Origin: Synechococcus sp. AG-679-B05
Lineage (GTDB): Bacteria > Cyanobacteriota > Cyanobacteriia > PCC-6307 > Cyanobiaceae
Assembly: GCA_003210795.1 (NCBI GenBank)
Contig: QCUJ01000006.1
Span: 1 to 60,581 of the forward strand
Length of the DNA stretch: 60,581 nt
Direction of reading: 5' to 3'
Shown: positions 8,177 through 17,863 of the stretch, in pieces
How positions within the stretch are numbered: position 1 is the first letter of the stretch
Layout: each line of letters starts with the position of its first letter
Notes under the pieces: generated by a model
What the model was told of the DNA's origin: nothing
What the model saw: only the letters and a program-made list of their open reading frames with translations
Database searches by the model: none
Made by a program: the position numbers and the translations under genes

Positions 8177-8953
8177 TTGACCTGTTCCTCCCTGCAACTT
8201 CGTCGCTTCGATGCGCCGATATCTCTGTGCAAATCGCTGGTGGATGTGCTGGAGCAGGAGCTTCGCCAGCTGTTGATCCATGGGCTTGCGGCGCGTCCCC
8301 TCGGTTTAGCCACTGGGCGCACCATGGAGCCGGTCTATGCCGGACTGGTGATGCGGCTGCAGGGTTGGTCCGCCACCGACCGCCAGCGGTTGCGCCTGGT
8401 CTGGTCCAGTTTCAACCTGGACGAATACATCGGACTGGCGAGCAGAGATCCGCGCAGCTACCGCGCGTTCATGGACACCTGGTTGGGCCAACCGCTGCAG
8501 CTGACGTCCTCATGCCTGCGTGTTCCGGACGGGCAGGCGATGGACCCGACTGTTGCGGCTGAGGACTATTCCCGCGATGTGCAGGCCAGCGGAGGCATCG
8601 GGCTGCAGTTGCTGGGCTTGGGTGCCAACGGGCATGTGGGCTTCAACGAGCCCCCTTGCGGGCCGGAGCAGAGGTGTCATGTGGTCACCCTGTCGGAAGC
8701 GACCCGACATCAGAATGCGTCGATGTTCGATGGAACTCCAGCGGCCGTTCCCCATCAGGCGATCACGCTGGGAGTGGCTGAAATCCTGGCTGCACGGGAA
8801 ATTCACCTGGTGGTGACCGGTCGAGCCAAGGCGCCGATCCTGGCGCGTTTGCTTGAGATGCAGCGGCCTGACCCGTCTCTTCCGGCCAGCTGGCTTCTCG
8901 AACACCAGCGGGTGCAGCTTTGGGCTGATGCCGAGGCGCTCTCACTAACGTGA
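8177..8953 (+). CDS. nagB: Glucosamine-6-phosphate deaminase-like sugar-phosphate isomerase
   Basis: 258 residues from a TTG start. It belongs to the NagB/6-phosphogluconolactonase superfamily: GLATGRTMEPVYAGL near the N-terminus, the acidic NLDEYIGL motif and the GLGANGHVGFNEP loop with its active-site His. These features fit NagB better than 6-phosphogluconolactonase. It would convert glucosamine-6-phosphate to fructose-6-phosphate and ammonia. It sits directly after the SpoIID-like gene, consistent with amino-sugar recycling. Confidence 0.82.
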   Translation: MTCSSLQLRRFDAPISLCKSLVDVLEQELRQLLIHGLAARPLGLATGRTMEPVYAGLVMRLQGWSATDRQRLRLVWSSFNLDEYIGLASRDPRSYRAFMDTWLGQPLQLTSSCLRVPDGQAMDPTVAAEDYSRDVQASGGIGLQLLGLGANGHVGFNEPPCGPEQRCHVVTLSEATRHQNASMFDGTPAAVPHQAITLGVAEILAAREIHLVVTGRAKAPILARLLEMQRPDPSLPASWLLEHQRVQLWADAEALSLT

Positions 8954-8972
8954 CGGACCTTCTGGCCTGAGC

Positions 8973-9236
8973 ATGAGCATCGATCCCGTGGAGCGGGGCC
9001 TGGAACAGAGTTTCGAGGCCGAGCGCTGGCGACGCTTCATTCACGACTGCAAGGACATCGAGCAGCTGCGCGATTTGGCCCTGGCTCTGGTTCAGCAGCT
9101 GGCGCAGCAGAAAGCTGCAAGCGCCTGGATGGCGACCCGGGCATCCGAATCGGAGAACGCCAAGCTGGAGATGCTGGCCAGCCTGATCCGTGAGCGTTCC
9201 GGCTCGGCAGATCAATCCACCGATCAGGGGGAGTGA
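8973..9236 (+). CDS. Conserved hypothetical, helical, 87 residues
   Basis: Begins MSIDPVERGLEQSFEAERWR and is predicted almost wholly alpha-helical (DIEQLRDLALALVQQLAQQK). No signal peptide or Cys. It resembles small cyanobacterium-specific conserved proteins with no assigned role. It starts 19 bases after the nagB-like gene and is followed by a hairpin, so it is probably the last gene of that operon. Confidence 0.75.
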   Translation: MSIDPVERGLEQSFEAERWRRFIHDCKDIEQLRDLALALVQQLAQQKAASAWMATRASESENAKLEMLASLIRERSGSADQSTDQGE

Positions 9237-9250
9237 TCCTGGGTGTCCGA

Positions 9251-9276
9251 GCCAGAGGATCTCAGGGTCCTCTGGC
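9251..9276. terminator. Hairpin between convergent genes
   Basis: Perfect 9-bp arms GCCAGAGGA (9251-9259) and TCCTCTGGC (9268-9276). Only four T follow on the plus strand. It probably ends transcripts converging from both sides. Confidence 0.55.
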
Positions 9277-9293
9277 ATCGGTTTTGCTGAAAA

Positions 9294-9467
9294 TCAGCTG
9301 TGGTCTTTCTGCCAACGGCTGAGGTTGGCTGGGGAAAATTTGTGGCCGTGTCGTGCCGCCACTTTCACCACGCAGGAGTTGTCTTCACCGCATCGCTGCA
9401 CCTCGGTGCGGATGTTGTCGTTGCTCTGAACGCGCGACATGAAAGTTTCGAGCTGTTTCATCGACAT
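9294..9467 (-). CDS. Nif11-family small protein
   Basis: 57 residues (MSMKQLETFMSRVQSNDN). The Leu/Phe spacing at the N-terminus followed by AARHGHKFSPANLSRW is typical of the Nif11 domain. Some Nif11 proteins in marine picocyanobacteria serve as leaders of ribosomal peptides. This one has no Gly-Gly cleavage site or Cys-rich core, so it is not an obvious precursor. GGAGG lies five bases before the ATG at 9467, which decides the start. Its function is unknown. Confidence 0.75.
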   Translation of the reverse strand: MSMKQLETFMSRVQSNDNIRTEVQRCGEDNSCVVKVAARHGHKFSPANLSRWQKDHS

Positions 9468-9568
9468 GGGAACCTCCGGATGGGGTGCCCCCGGCGTAGC
9501 TGTGGCTACCAGAACAGACCGTGCTCGCAAGGTTTGATCCCGATTTCCCTTGCGATTAACCGGCCTGG

Positions 9569-10315
9569 TCAGCTGCTGAGTTCCAGATCATCGGGAAGAT
9601 CGAGGTTGGCGTTGACGCTGCGCACGTCGTCGAGTTCATCGAGGCAATCGAGCAGCTTGAGGGCTTGTCGTGCCGTATCGGCATCGTGGATGGGGGCCGT
9701 GGTGATGGCCGTCCAGTTGTGCCCCCACTCCCGCACATCCCAGCCCTGGCCCCGCAGGCCGTCCTGCAGTGATTCGAGGGCGGCAAAGGGGCCATGCACC
9801 ACCGTTTCCTCGTCCTGCAGCTCATAGCCGTCGGCGTCCAGTTCCAGAAGCCCCTCCAGCAAGCGTTCTTCATCCGCAGCTGCCGCAGTGATCGTGACCT
9901 CACTGCGGTGGTTGAACAGATAGCCAACACAACCGTTCTCGCCGAGATTTCCACCGTTCTTGCTGAAGGCCAGGCGCAGGTCGGCTGCCGTGCGGTTGCG
10001 GTTGTCGGTCAGGGCTTCCACCAGCACTGCCATGCCCCCTGGGCCATAGCCCTCGTAGCGCACCTCCTCCAGCTGCATTCCATCAGCGCTCTGGCCAGCT
10101 CCTTTGGCGATGGCCCGCTCGATGTTGGCGGATGGCATGCCCGCTGATTTGGCTCTGGTGATTGCCGTGCGCAGCTGAAAATTGCCGGTCGGATCCGCTC
10201 CGGCTCGAGCCGCCACCATAATTTCCCGGCCCAGACGCGTGAAAACGGCACCGCGCTTGGCATCGACCACCGCTTTGGTGCGTTTGATCTGGGACCATTT
10301 GCTGTGGCCGGCCAT
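9569..10315 (-). CDS. yebC: YebC/PmpR-family translation/regulatory protein
   Basis: 248 residues starting [20 protein letters not shown], the hallmark YebC N-terminus. [22 protein letters not shown] is the second family signature. YebC-family proteins have been described as transcription regulators and as ribosome-associated factors easing polyproline translation. Which applies here cannot be told. The longer frame upstream lacks family similarity. It lies about 60 bases downstream of truB on the same strand, probably in one operon. Confidence 0.92.
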   Translation of the reverse strand: MAGHSKWSQIKRTKAVVDAKRGAVFTRLGREIMVAARAGADPTGNFQLRTAITRAKSAGMPSANIERAIAKGAGQSADGMQLEEVRYEGYGPGGMAVLVEALTDNRNRTAADLRLAFSKNGGNLGENGCVGYLFNHRSEVTITAAAADEERLLEGLLELDADGYELQDEETVVHGPFAALESLQDGLRGQGWDVREWGHNWTAITTAPIHDADTARQALKLLDCLDELDDVRSVNANLDLPDDLELSS

Positions 10316-10373
10316 GGTCCGATCGAACCCTGCTGAACTTGGTTGGGAAGGGTACTCAGCGAGGCTGTCGTCC

Positions 10374-11288
10374 TCAGCCGGCGGCGTCGAAAACCACCTT
10401 CGGTCGCAATAGCTTGGGGGATTCCCTGTGCCCGATGCCCGCCATGGTCCCGTCGGGATTGCACACCACCACAACGTCTTCGCTTGGCTGATTCAGCTCC
10501 AGGCGCCGTCCGCAGCGCCAGTCGGCCTGTTGCTGCTTATCGAGGTGGTGCTGGGGCAGATGGCTCAGGGCCATCAGCGGAGAGAGTGGCTCCGGCAGGG
10601 TTTCGCTGGCCTCCGGCAGGGGTGAAGCCTGGTGTTCGTGGAAGCCGAGCGCTTGGGTCCGCCGCAGGGAGGCCAGGCAGCCACCGCAGCCGATGGCATC
10701 CCCCAGATCCCTCGCAATGGAGCGGATGTAGGTGCCGGAGGAGCAGTGCACCTCAATGGCCAGTTGTCCAGCCTCCGGATCCCAGTGGTTCAACTCAAGC
10801 CGGTGCAGGGTGACCGGTCGGGCTTTCAGCTCCATCACTTCGCCGCGGCGGGCCCGGGCGTGGGCTCGCTCGCCGTCCACGTGCACGGCCGACACCTGGG
10901 GGGGGCGCTGCTGAATCGCGCCGTGAAACGGAGCCAGAGCCTGCTTGAGCTCGACCTCGCTGAGGTGGGGCCAGTCCTGCTGCTCCAGCAGTTCACCCTG
11001 CAGGTCGTCGGTGCTGGTGCGCTGCCCCAGCTGGATCACGCCGCGGTAGGTCTTGTCGCCGGGCAGGTAGGGCAGCAGCCGGGTGGCAGGCCCCAGAGCA
11101 ATCGGCAGAACACCGGTGACGGCGGGGTCGAGGGTGCCGCCATGGCCGACGCGTCGAAGCCCATAGCAGCGGCGAAGACGGCCAACACAGCTGTGGGAGG
11201 TCAGTCCGGCTGGCTTGTCGATCACCACAAAGCCGAAGGGGCCGTCCACAGGGGCAGGTCGTCGTGAGCTCAGACTGTTGCATCCCAT
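10374..11288 (-). CDS. truB: tRNA pseudouridine(55) synthase
   Basis: Makes pseudouridine 55 in the T-loop of tRNAs. It has 304 residues with [14 protein letters not shown] and the catalytic motif [15 protein letters not shown] (nucleophile D54), then [12 protein letters not shown]. The C-terminus carries a PUA-like segment. The start region overlaps the longest possible form of the divergent methyltransferase gene, so one of the two starts later than its longest frame. Confidence 0.93.
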   Translation of the reverse strand: MGCNSLSSRRPAPVDGPFGFVVIDKPAGLTSHSCVGRLRRCYGLRRVGHGGTLDPAVTGVLPIALGPATRLLPYLPGDKTYRGVIQLGQRTSTDDLQGELLEQQDWPHLSEVELKQALAPFHGAIQQRPPQVSAVHVDGERAHARARRGEVMELKARPVTLHRLELNHWDPEAGQLAIEVHCSSGTYIRSIARDLGDAIGCGGCLASLRRTQALGFHEHQASPLPEASETLPEPLSPLMALSHLPQHHLDKQQQADWRCGRRLELNQPSEDVVVVCNPDGTMAGIGHRESPKLLRPKVVFDAAG

Positions 11289-11299
11289 CGGTTTTGCCT

Positions 11300-12052
11300 G
11301 TGCCCCAGCTTCGTGACAGCCGCAGTGTTTCTGTAGACGCGTTTCTGCAGGACGGTCTTGCTGTAAAGGAGCACCTCAGCCGTTATCTGCAGCTGCCGCT
11401 GGAGGTTGTGGAGCAGCGGTTGCCCACCAGCACCGATGACCTGGCCGATCTGCATCCCGGAGCGTTCCGCCCGGAGGATGCAACGACGTTCTACGAAGAC
11501 ACGGTCGGCACGGGGCACTTGCTGGAGCTGGCCGCCTGGCATCTCAGCAGTGCGTATTACATCGCTGACACGCTGCGTCTGCAGGGCATGGCGGTGGGGG
11601 GACAGGTGTTGGATTTCGGCGGAGGCATCGGCACGCATGCTCTTTCGGCGGCAGCTCTGCCACAGGTGGATCACGTCTGGTTTGTGGATCTCAACCCACA
11701 AAACCGGGCGTTTGTGCAAAGCCGGGCAGAGATCCTTGGCCTGGCTCCCAAACTTTCGGTGCATCGCGATCTCGAAACCACCGGTGATGTTCGCTTCGAC
11801 GCTGTGGTGTGTCTCGATGTGCTGGAGCACCTGCCTGATCCATCAGCGCAGCTGACGGAATTTCATCGGCGTATGGCGCCGGAGGCCATTGCCCTGATGA
11901 ACTGGTATTTCTTCAAGGGCCACAACGGTGAGTACCCGTTCCATTTCGATGCTCCGCAGCTGGTGAACGGCTTCTTCCAAACACTGCAGAGTCGCTTTCT
12001 GGAGGTGTTTCACCCCCTGCTGATCACGGCCCGGCTTTACAGGAAAGCCTGA
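11300..12052 (+). CDS. Class I SAM-dependent methyltransferase
   Basis: About 250 residues from GTG 11300. The frame opens at 11264 but that would overlap truB head-on. The SAM-binding motif is VLDFGGGIGTHALSAAALP, with acidic motif VWFVDLNPQNR and motif IV VVCLDVLEHLPDPSAQL. The C-terminal part (MNWYFFKGHNGEYPFHFD) is distinctive. The substrate cannot be told. It is flanked by truB and the rpmA terminator. Confidence 0.75.
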   Translation: MPQLRDSRSVSVDAFLQDGLAVKEHLSRYLQLPLEVVEQRLPTSTDDLADLHPGAFRPEDATTFYEDTVGTGHLLELAAWHLSSAYYIADTLRLQGMAVGGQVLDFGGGIGTHALSAAALPQVDHVWFVDLNPQNRAFVQSRAEILGLAPKLSVHRDLETTGDVRFDAVVCLDVLEHLPDPSAQLTEFHRRMAPEAIALMNWYFFKGHNGEYPFHFDAPQLVNGFFQTLQSRFLEVFHPLLITARLYRKA

Positions 12053-12063
12053 GGACACGGCAC

Positions 12064-12101
12064 CAAAAAGCCCCAGTCACCCTTAGTGGTGCTGGGGCTC
12101 T
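12064..12101 (-). terminator. Terminator of the rplU-rpmA operon
   Basis: Arms AGCCCCAG (12069-12076) and CTGGGGCT (12092-12099), with a T run on the minus strand. It may also stop the plus-strand methyltransferase transcript. Confidence 0.7.
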
Positions 12102-12140
12102 GGATCAGCGTTGTTGCGTCTTGCCGCGATCACGCCGCTG

Positions 12141-12407
12141 TCACACGGCAGCAGCGATGTTGATGCGCTTGCGGTTACGCAGGCCGCGGCGGATGGTTTC
12201 GAACTTCACCACACCATCGGTGAGCGCAAAAAGGGTGTCGTCCTTGCCTTTGCCGACGTTGATGCCGGGCAGCACGGAGGTGCCGCGCTGACGGATCAGG
12301 ATCGAACCGGCGGACACACTTTCGCCGCCGTAAGCCTTCACTCCAAGGCGCTTGGAATTGGAATCGCGACCGTTGCGTGTTGAGCCTGTGCCTTTCTTAT
12401 GGGCCAT
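12141..12407 (-). CDS. rpmA: 50S ribosomal protein L27
   Basis: 88 residues, [20 protein letters not shown], a typical bacterial L27 of the large ribosomal subunit near the peptidyl transferase centre. It follows rplU by 45 bases on the same strand, the standard arrangement. Confidence 0.97.
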   Translation of the reverse strand: MAHKKGTGSTRNGRDSNSKRLGVKAYGGESVSAGSILIRQRGTSVLPGINVGKGKDDTLFALTDGVVKFETIRRGLRNRKRINIAAAV

Positions 12408-12452
12408 GGGGAGGAAAAAGGGGGGTGGGGCGGAAATAAAGAACCGGGAGGG

Positions 12453-12818
12453 TCAGCCGATGGCCTTGCCGCCCACGGAGATGGACTGAACCATCACCCG
12501 GGTGAGCTCCTGACGGTGTCCATTCTTGCTGCGGGTCTTCTTTTTCGGGCGCATTTTGTACACGATCACCTTGGGACCGCGACGGTGGGACATGACCTTC
12601 AGCTCGACGGTTGCGTCCTTGACAAAGGGCTGACCCAGGGTTGTGCCCTTGGCATCCTTCACCAGCAGCACGTTCTCGAGCTTGATGGTGTCGTCGACCT
12701 CAGCCTGAAGACGATCCAGGTCGTAGTAGCGGTTGGTTTGAACCCAGACCTGGGTGCCGGAGGCTTCAACGATGGCGTAAGCCTCGTTTGATTCGGGTGC
12801 TTTTTTGGTGTCGTCCAT
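12453..12818 (-). CDS. rplU: 50S ribosomal protein L21
   Basis: 121 residues with AYAIVEASGTQVWVQTNRYYDLDRL and the basic C-terminal segment MRPKKKTRSKNGHRQELTRV, diagnostic of L21. The N-terminus has a short acidic extension (MDDTKKAPESN). It is divergent from kaiA, with about 130 bases between the starts. Confidence 0.96.
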   Translation of the reverse strand: MDDTKKAPESNEAYAIVEASGTQVWVQTNRYYDLDRLQAEVDDTIKLENVLLVKDAKGTTLGQPFVKDATVELKVMSHRRGPKVIVYKMRPKKKTRSKNGHRQELTRVMVQSISVGGKAIG

Positions 12819-12949
12819 GCAGATGAGACGCGGTCAGGCTCGGCGGAACCGATTTGGCCTGAGGCCGCAATCGAAAGACAAACAAAGATCTTCGACCCTC
12901 AAGCCCCCTACCGTCAACATTCAGGAACGTTTTATTCCTGACCCTGCGG

Positions 12950-13828
12950 ATGGCCAGGCCCGGCCTCACCATTGCTCTGCTGCTGCGAACCCCTGGACTG
13001 GCGCAGTCCTGCCGGCAATGGCTGCCCGAAAATCGCTACGAACCGATCGATCTCCTGACGGATGACGATCGGGATCTTGTGGAGATCCTGCATCAACGGC
13101 AGGAGGCCATTGATGCGGTGGTGATCGAGCAGGACCTGCTTGACAGTGACAGCCGGGAGCAGCTTGTGGCGGGAGGTCTTCTGTTTCCAGCGGTCCTGGT
13201 GGGAGAGGTCAAAGGGCGTGTTGATTACCACCCCGAGGAACTGCATCTTGCGGCGGACCAGCTGGCTCAACTCGGATACAACATCGATGCCGCTATCTCC
13301 CGCTTTCTGCGTCAAGGTCGCGCCGATGGCCGTTCCGAGGAACAGAGGGCCGGCGCTGTGGATCGCCTGTCGCAGCGGTTGCAGGAGCGGCTGGGATACC
13401 TAGGGGTTTTTTACAAGCGAGATCCATCTCGATTCCTCGGACGGTTGTCGGCCGAGGAACGCAATGAGTTGCTCGAGTCGTTGCAGCGCACCTATCGCGA
13501 CTTACTGGCGAGCTACTTCAGTGATCCGGCGGCATCAAACCAGGCTCTGGAGAGCTTTGTGAACACGGCTTTCTTCAGTGATCTGCCGATCACGCGAACA
13601 GTGGAGATCCACGTGAACCTCATTGATGAGTTCTGGACGCAGCTGCGACTGGAGGGTCACAAAAGTGATTTTCTCCAGGATTACCGCCTTGCGCTTCTTG
13701 ATGTGATGGCGCATTTGTGTGAGATGTACAGGCGTTCCGTCCCGCCGGAGATTCCTCTGGCGGGTTCGCTCACCGGTCGCAACCTGGCTGAGTCAGATCC
13801 ATCGAATGCCTCGGAGGTGTCGTCATGA
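12950..13828 (+). CDS. kaiA: Circadian clock protein KaiA
   Basis: 292 residues. The N-terminal pseudo-receiver domain ([20 protein letters not shown]) is followed by the linker and a helical C-terminal dimer domain that binds the KaiC tail ([40 protein letters not shown]). KaiA stimulates KaiC autophosphorylation. A full-length kaiA argues against Prochlorococcus, which lacks it. The kaiA TGA overlaps the kaiB ATG by four bases, suggesting translational coupling. Confidence 0.95.
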   Translation: MARPGLTIALLLRTPGLAQSCRQWLPENRYEPIDLLTDDDRDLVEILHQRQEAIDAVVIEQDLLDSDSREQLVAGGLLFPAVLVGEVKGRVDYHPEELHLAADQLAQLGYNIDAAISRFLRQGRADGRSEEQRAGAVDRLSQRLQERLGYLGVFYKRDPSRFLGRLSAEERNELLESLQRTYRDLLASYFSDPAASNQALESFVNTAFFSDLPITRTVEIHVNLIDEFWTQLRLEGHKSDFLQDYRLALLDVMAHLCEMYRRSVPPEIPLAGSLTGRNLAESDPSNASEVSS

Positions 13829-14196
13829 GTCCTCGCAAGACTTACATCCTCAAGCTCTACGTCGCTGGCAACACGCCCAATTCAATGCGGGCTCTCAAGA
13901 CCCTGCGCAACATTCTCGAAACCGAGTTCCGCGGGGTTTATGCCCTGAAGGTGATCGATGTGCTCAAGAATCCTCAGTTGGCGGAAGAGGACAAGATCCT
14001 CGCCACTCCAACGCTCTCCAAAATTCTGCCGCCACCGGTCCGCCGGATCATCGGGGACCTGTCCGATCGGGAGCGGGTGCTGATCGGCCTCGATCTGCTT
14101 TACGACGAGTTGGCAGACAACACGTTTGGCTCCGGTTATCTCGATGCCGTTGATGGGGATGACGAAATCCCCCCCGAGGAATCCACCGATTCTTAA
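13825..14196 (+). CDS. kaiB: Circadian clock protein KaiB
   Basis: 123 residues, with the thioredoxin-like KaiB fold: [40 protein letters not shown] and [20 protein letters not shown]. It binds the KaiC CI ring at night and sequesters KaiA. It carries an acidic C-terminal extension ([14 protein letters not shown]) of about 20 residues beyond the roughly 102-residue form of S. elongatus. kaiC starts 66 bases after its stop. Confidence 0.95.
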   Translation: MSPRKTYILKLYVAGNTPNSMRALKTLRNILETEFRGVYALKVIDVLKNPQLAEEDKILATPTLSKILPPPVRRIIGDLSDRERVLIGLDLLYDELADNTFGSGYLDAVDGDDEIPPEESTDS

Positions 14197-14262
14197 GCGA
14201 GGTGGTGATCACTTCGCCTCAGCTCAAGGTTCTATCTACGTTCCATTCATAAGTGTTGCGCC

Positions 14263-15801
14263 ATGCAGTTTCCTCCCACCAGCGGCCCGACCCAGATGCA
14301 GGTTCAGAAGCTCCCGACCGGAATCGAGGGCTTCGATGATGTCTGTCAGGGTGGACTCCCCGTTGGTCGCAGCACCCTGGTCAGCGGCACATCCGGCACC
14401 GGCAAGACGGTGTTCTCGCTGCACTTTTTACACAACGGCATCAAGGATTTCGACGAGCCCGGAATCTTCGTCACCTTCGAGGAGTCGCCGCTCGACATCC
14501 TGCGCAATGCCGCCAGTTTCGGCTGGAACCTGCAGGAGATGGTGGAACAGGACAAGCTGTTCATCCTGGATGCTTCCCCTGATCCTGATGGCCAGGATGT
14601 CGCGGGGAACTTCGATCTTTCCGGCCTGATCGAACGGATCAATTACGCCATCCGCAAGTACAAGGCGAAAAGGGTGGCGATCGATTCGATCACCGCCGTA
14701 TTCCAGCAGTACGACGCCGTTTTCGTGGTGCGGCGTGAGATCTTCCGCCTGATCGCCCGGCTCAAGGAGATCGGGGTCACCACGTTGATGACGACCGAGC
14801 GCATCGATGAGTACGGGCCGATTGCGCGCTACGGCGTTGAGGAATTCGTCTCCGACAACGTCGTGATCCTGCGCAACGTTCTTGAGGGAGAACGGCGTCG
14901 GCGCACGGTGGAGATCCTCAAGCTGCGCGGCACCACTCACATGAAAGGAGAATTCCCTTTCACCATGGGTGCGCACGGCATCAGCATTTTTCCGTTGGGT
15001 GCCATGCGGCTCACTCAGCGATCGTCGAATGTGCGGGTTAGCTCCGGTGTGCCACGCCTGGACGACATGTGCGGTGGAGGCTTCTTCAAGGATTCGATCA
15101 TCCTGGCCACCGGTGCCACGGGAACCGGCAAAACCATGCTGGTGTCCAAGTTCATCGAAGACGCCTGTCGCAACAAGGAGCGAGCCATCCTGTTTGCCTA
15201 TGAGGAATCCCGTGCCCAGCTGCTGCGCAATGGCACCAGCTGGGGGATTGATTTTGAGCAGATGGAACAGGATGGAATGCTCAAGATCATCTGTGCCTAT
15301 CCCGAGTCGACAGGACTTGAGGATCACCTGCAGATCATCAAGACGGAAATCAGCCAGTTCAAGCCGTCGCGCATGGCGATCGATTCGCTGTCGGCTCTGG
15401 CCCGAGGCGTGAGTCACAATGCCTTCCGCCAGTTTGTGATCGGCGTAACCGGCTACGCCAAGCAAGAGGAAATCGCAGGTTTCTTCACGAACACCTCAGA
15501 GGAGTTTATGGGCAGCCATTCGATCACCGATTCCCACATCTCCACGATCACCGACACGATCCTGCTGCTGCAGTATGTGGAGATTCGCGGTGAGATGGCT
15601 CGGGCTCTAAATGTGTTCAAGATGCGTGGTTCCTGGCATGACAAGGGCATCCGCGAATTCGTGATCACCGGTAACGGGCCGCAGATCAAGGATTCCTTCT
15701 CCAACTTCGAGCGGATTATTTCGGGTGTTCCGCATCGGGTCACCAACGATGAACGCAGCGAGTTGTCCCGCATTGCGCGAGGGGTTTCTGGCGAAGAATG
15801 A
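14263..15801 (+). CDS. kaiC: Circadian clock ATPase/autokinase KaiC
   Basis: 512 residues with two RecA-like domains. CI has Walker A GTSGTGKT at 42-49; CII has GATGTGKT at 284-291. The phosphorylation pair lies in DSHISTITDT, with Ser427 and Thr428 equivalent to S431/T432 of S. elongatus. The C-terminal tail (DERSELSRIARGVSGEE) is the KaiA-binding segment. It converges on nblS, with only 13 bases between the stops. Confidence 0.97.
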   Translation: MQFPPTSGPTQMQVQKLPTGIEGFDDVCQGGLPVGRSTLVSGTSGTGKTVFSLHFLHNGIKDFDEPGIFVTFEESPLDILRNAASFGWNLQEMVEQDKLFILDASPDPDGQDVAGNFDLSGLIERINYAIRKYKAKRVAIDSITAVFQQYDAVFVVRREIFRLIARLKEIGVTTLMTTERIDEYGPIARYGVEEFVSDNVVILRNVLEGERRRRTVEILKLRGTTHMKGEFPFTMGAHGISIFPLGAMRLTQRSSNVRVSSGVPRLDDMCGGGFFKDSIILATGATGTGKTMLVSKFIEDACRNKERAILFAYEESRAQLLRNGTSWGIDFEQMEQDGMLKIICAYPESTGLEDHLQIIKTEISQFKPSRMAIDSLSALARGVSHNAFRQFVIGVTGYAKQEEIAGFFTNTSEEFMGSHSITDSHISTITDTILLLQYVEIRGEMARALNVFKMRGSWHDKGIREFVITGNGPQIKDSFSNFERIISGVPHRVTNDERSELSRIARGVSGEE

Positions 15802-15814
15802 GTGGGGGATTGCT

Positions 15815-17863
15815 TCAGGCCAGTTGTTCAGTACGGGACCGTCGCTCCGCCTGCAACTGGAGTTCATCCTGATCTGCTTCTCCTAAGGGGAGATCGAACC
15901 AGAAGGTTGTGCCCACATCCGGCTCGCTGGCCATGGCCACCTGCGCGCCGTGCTTGTCCAATATTCCGCGAACGATCGATAGCCCAAGGCCGGTACCGAT
16001 CTCGGTGTGGACTGCATTTTCGACACGGAAGAAGCGGTCGAAGATGCGTTCCTGGTCCGCTGCACTGATGCCGTAGCCCGTGTCAGCGACCTCGACGCGG
16101 AGTCTTGGCAGCGGTGAGGTGAGCTGGCAGGTGGGACCCTCAGGATCATCATTCGGCTCAGTGACGACCATCTGACAGCTGTCGGGCCATGCATAAGCCC
16201 TCAGGGCCAATACGCCTCCCGGTCGACTGAACTTCAGAGCATTGCCCACCAGATTGTCGAGCACCTGAAGCAGCAGATCCCAGTTGGCAAGAACCTCCGG
16301 AAGATCCTCCGGGGCATCCAGCTGCAGTTGAACGTTCTTCTCGTCGGCATTGAGCCGATAGGTGCGCAGGGTCTGCTCCATGGCCGGTCGCATGCTCATC
16401 GCCTCGAACTGAACGGCACGTCCTGATTCCAGCCGGGAGAGATCGAGAACATCGTTCACCAGACGGGTGAGGCGATCGGTCTCGGCATTGGCGACACCAA
16501 GAAATTCCTGCTTCTCTTCATCGCTCAGTTGATCCCCCATGTCGTGGAGAGTCTCCACATAGCTCTTGATGTTGAACAGCGGTGTACGCAATTCATGGGA
16601 GACATTGCTGATGAAACGGCTCTGGGCCGCATTCAGCTCCACCTCGCGGGTGAGATCCTGCACGGTCACGGCGATTCCCTTGAGCGTTTCGCCACTGGCA
16701 TCGCGCACGGACTGCAGCACGATTCGCAGTGTTCGTGCGGGCTCCCCAACGCTGCAGCGCAGATCTTCGCTGTCGGCGCCGCGGCTCAGCAGCAGATCGA
16801 GGGGAACATGCAGTTCGATCGCCAGCAGATCCGGCAGTTCCTCCACCAGCTCCTGTCCTTCGAGATTGCGGCCTTCCCAGCGGAACAGACGACGTGCCGT
16901 GGGATTTGCCAGCACGATCCGGCCCTCTGCATCGAGCAGGATGGCCCCATCGGCCATGGTGGCGATCAGCGATTGCTGCTTCACCTGCGCTGCGGTGAGC
17001 TCTTCGATGTTGGCTTCGTCGTAGGCCTCCAGCTGGGAGGCCATCGCGTTGAAACCGGTGAGCAGTTCCCCCAGTTCTCCGCCGACCGGCAGATCGATGC
17101 GGGCGTTGAAATTGCCGAGGGCAATGGAACGCACCCCGCGCAGCAACTCCTTCACCGGTCGGGTGATAGTGAGGGCGTTGAACACCGCCCCAAGAATCAC
17201 CAGAACCCAGATGGAGATGAACACGGCGACAGTGACCTCACGGGTGAGGGCTGCACTGGCCAGTGCGGTTTCATTGGGGTTCACCCCAAGCCCGAGCACG
17301 CCGTAATACCTACCGTTGCGAATCAGGGGCACGAACACATCGGTGACGCGTCCCTGGGGGGTGAGGTGTTGACGTACCAATGGGTTCTGGGGCCGCCGCC
17401 GCAATTCCTCAGGCAGTTCAAGCCGCCGATTGAGGCGAAGGTCTCCTTCGGCGGTCGACGAGGACGCACTGATGGGAATGCCGAGGTAGATGATTCCATC
17501 AGGATCGGCGAAGAAGATGTAGCGAACGCTGCGGCTGGAGCGCCAGAATTTTTCTGCAACGTCGGCGAGTTCGCGGTCCTGCCCCTGGGCCACCAGTTCG
17601 GTGACATTCCCCGCAAGGAGTAGTCCCAGATCTCTGGCGTAGCGGGTGTCGTTCATGACGGCATCGCGCTGGATACCACTGAGGGCCAAAAAGGTGATGC
17701 CGGTCATCACCAGGCTCACCACCAGGGTGGCGATGGCCAGAAGCTTGGTCTGCAGGCTGAATTCTGCCCACCAGGCGGCGATCCGCTGCCAGAGACTCTC
17801 GGAATCCGGATCCGGCCCGCCGGGTTTCGGCATGGCCCAGTCAGCGGTCGCGGGAGTTGTCAT
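15815..17863 (-). CDS. nblS: NblS/Hik33-type membrane sensor histidine kinase
   Basis: 682 residues in the usual NblS order. There is a first membrane helix (LLAIATLVVSLVMTGITFL), a periplasmic sensor loop, a second helix (VAVFISIWVLVILGAVF), then HAMP, PAS, HisKA (SHELRTPL, phospho-acceptor His423) and a HATPase domain (DTGYGISAADQERIFDRFFR; GTGLGLSIVRGIL). Homologues control responses to high light, cold and nutrient stress with NblR/RpaB-type regulators. Its ATG overlaps the purD stop by four bases. Confidence 0.9.
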   Translation of the reverse strand: MTTPATADWAMPKPGGPDPDSESLWQRIAAWWAEFSLQTKLLAIATLVVSLVMTGITFLALSGIQRDAVMNDTRYARDLGLLLAGNVTELVAQGQDRELADVAEKFWRSSRSVRYIFFADPDGIIYLGIPISASSSTAEGDLRLNRRLELPEELRRRPQNPLVRQHLTPQGRVTDVFVPLIRNGRYYGVLGLGVNPNETALASAALTREVTVAVFISIWVLVILGAVFNALTITRPVKELLRGVRSIALGNFNARIDLPVGGELGELLTGFNAMASQLEAYDEANIEELTAAQVKQQSLIATMADGAILLDAEGRIVLANPTARRLFRWEGRNLEGQELVEELPDLLAIELHVPLDLLLSRGADSEDLRCSVGEPARTLRIVLQSVRDASGETLKGIAVTVQDLTREVELNAAQSRFISNVSHELRTPLFNIKSYVETLHDMGDQLSDEEKQEFLGVANAETDRLTRLVNDVLDLSRLESGRAVQFEAMSMRPAMEQTLRTYRLNADEKNVQLQLDAPEDLPEVLANWDLLLQVLDNLVGNALKFSRPGGVLALRAYAWPDSCQMVVTEPNDDPEGPTCQLTSPLPRLRVEVADTGYGISAADQERIFDRFFRVENAVHTEIGTGLGLSIVRGILDKHGAQVAMASEPDVGTTFWFDLPLGEADQDELQLQAERRSRTEQLA

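Noticed and set aside
9294-9467. Nif11 peptide as a lanthipeptide precursor
   Set aside because: No Gly-Gly cleavage site, no Cys/Ser/Thr core and no modification enzyme nearby.
14428-15465. 345-codon minus-strand frame inside kaiC
   Set aside because: It is the antisense shadow of kaiC in GC-rich DNA; no signal, motif or start site supports it.
16529-17623. 364-codon plus-strand frame opposite nblS
   Set aside because: Shadow of the kinase gene; low-quality residue pattern.
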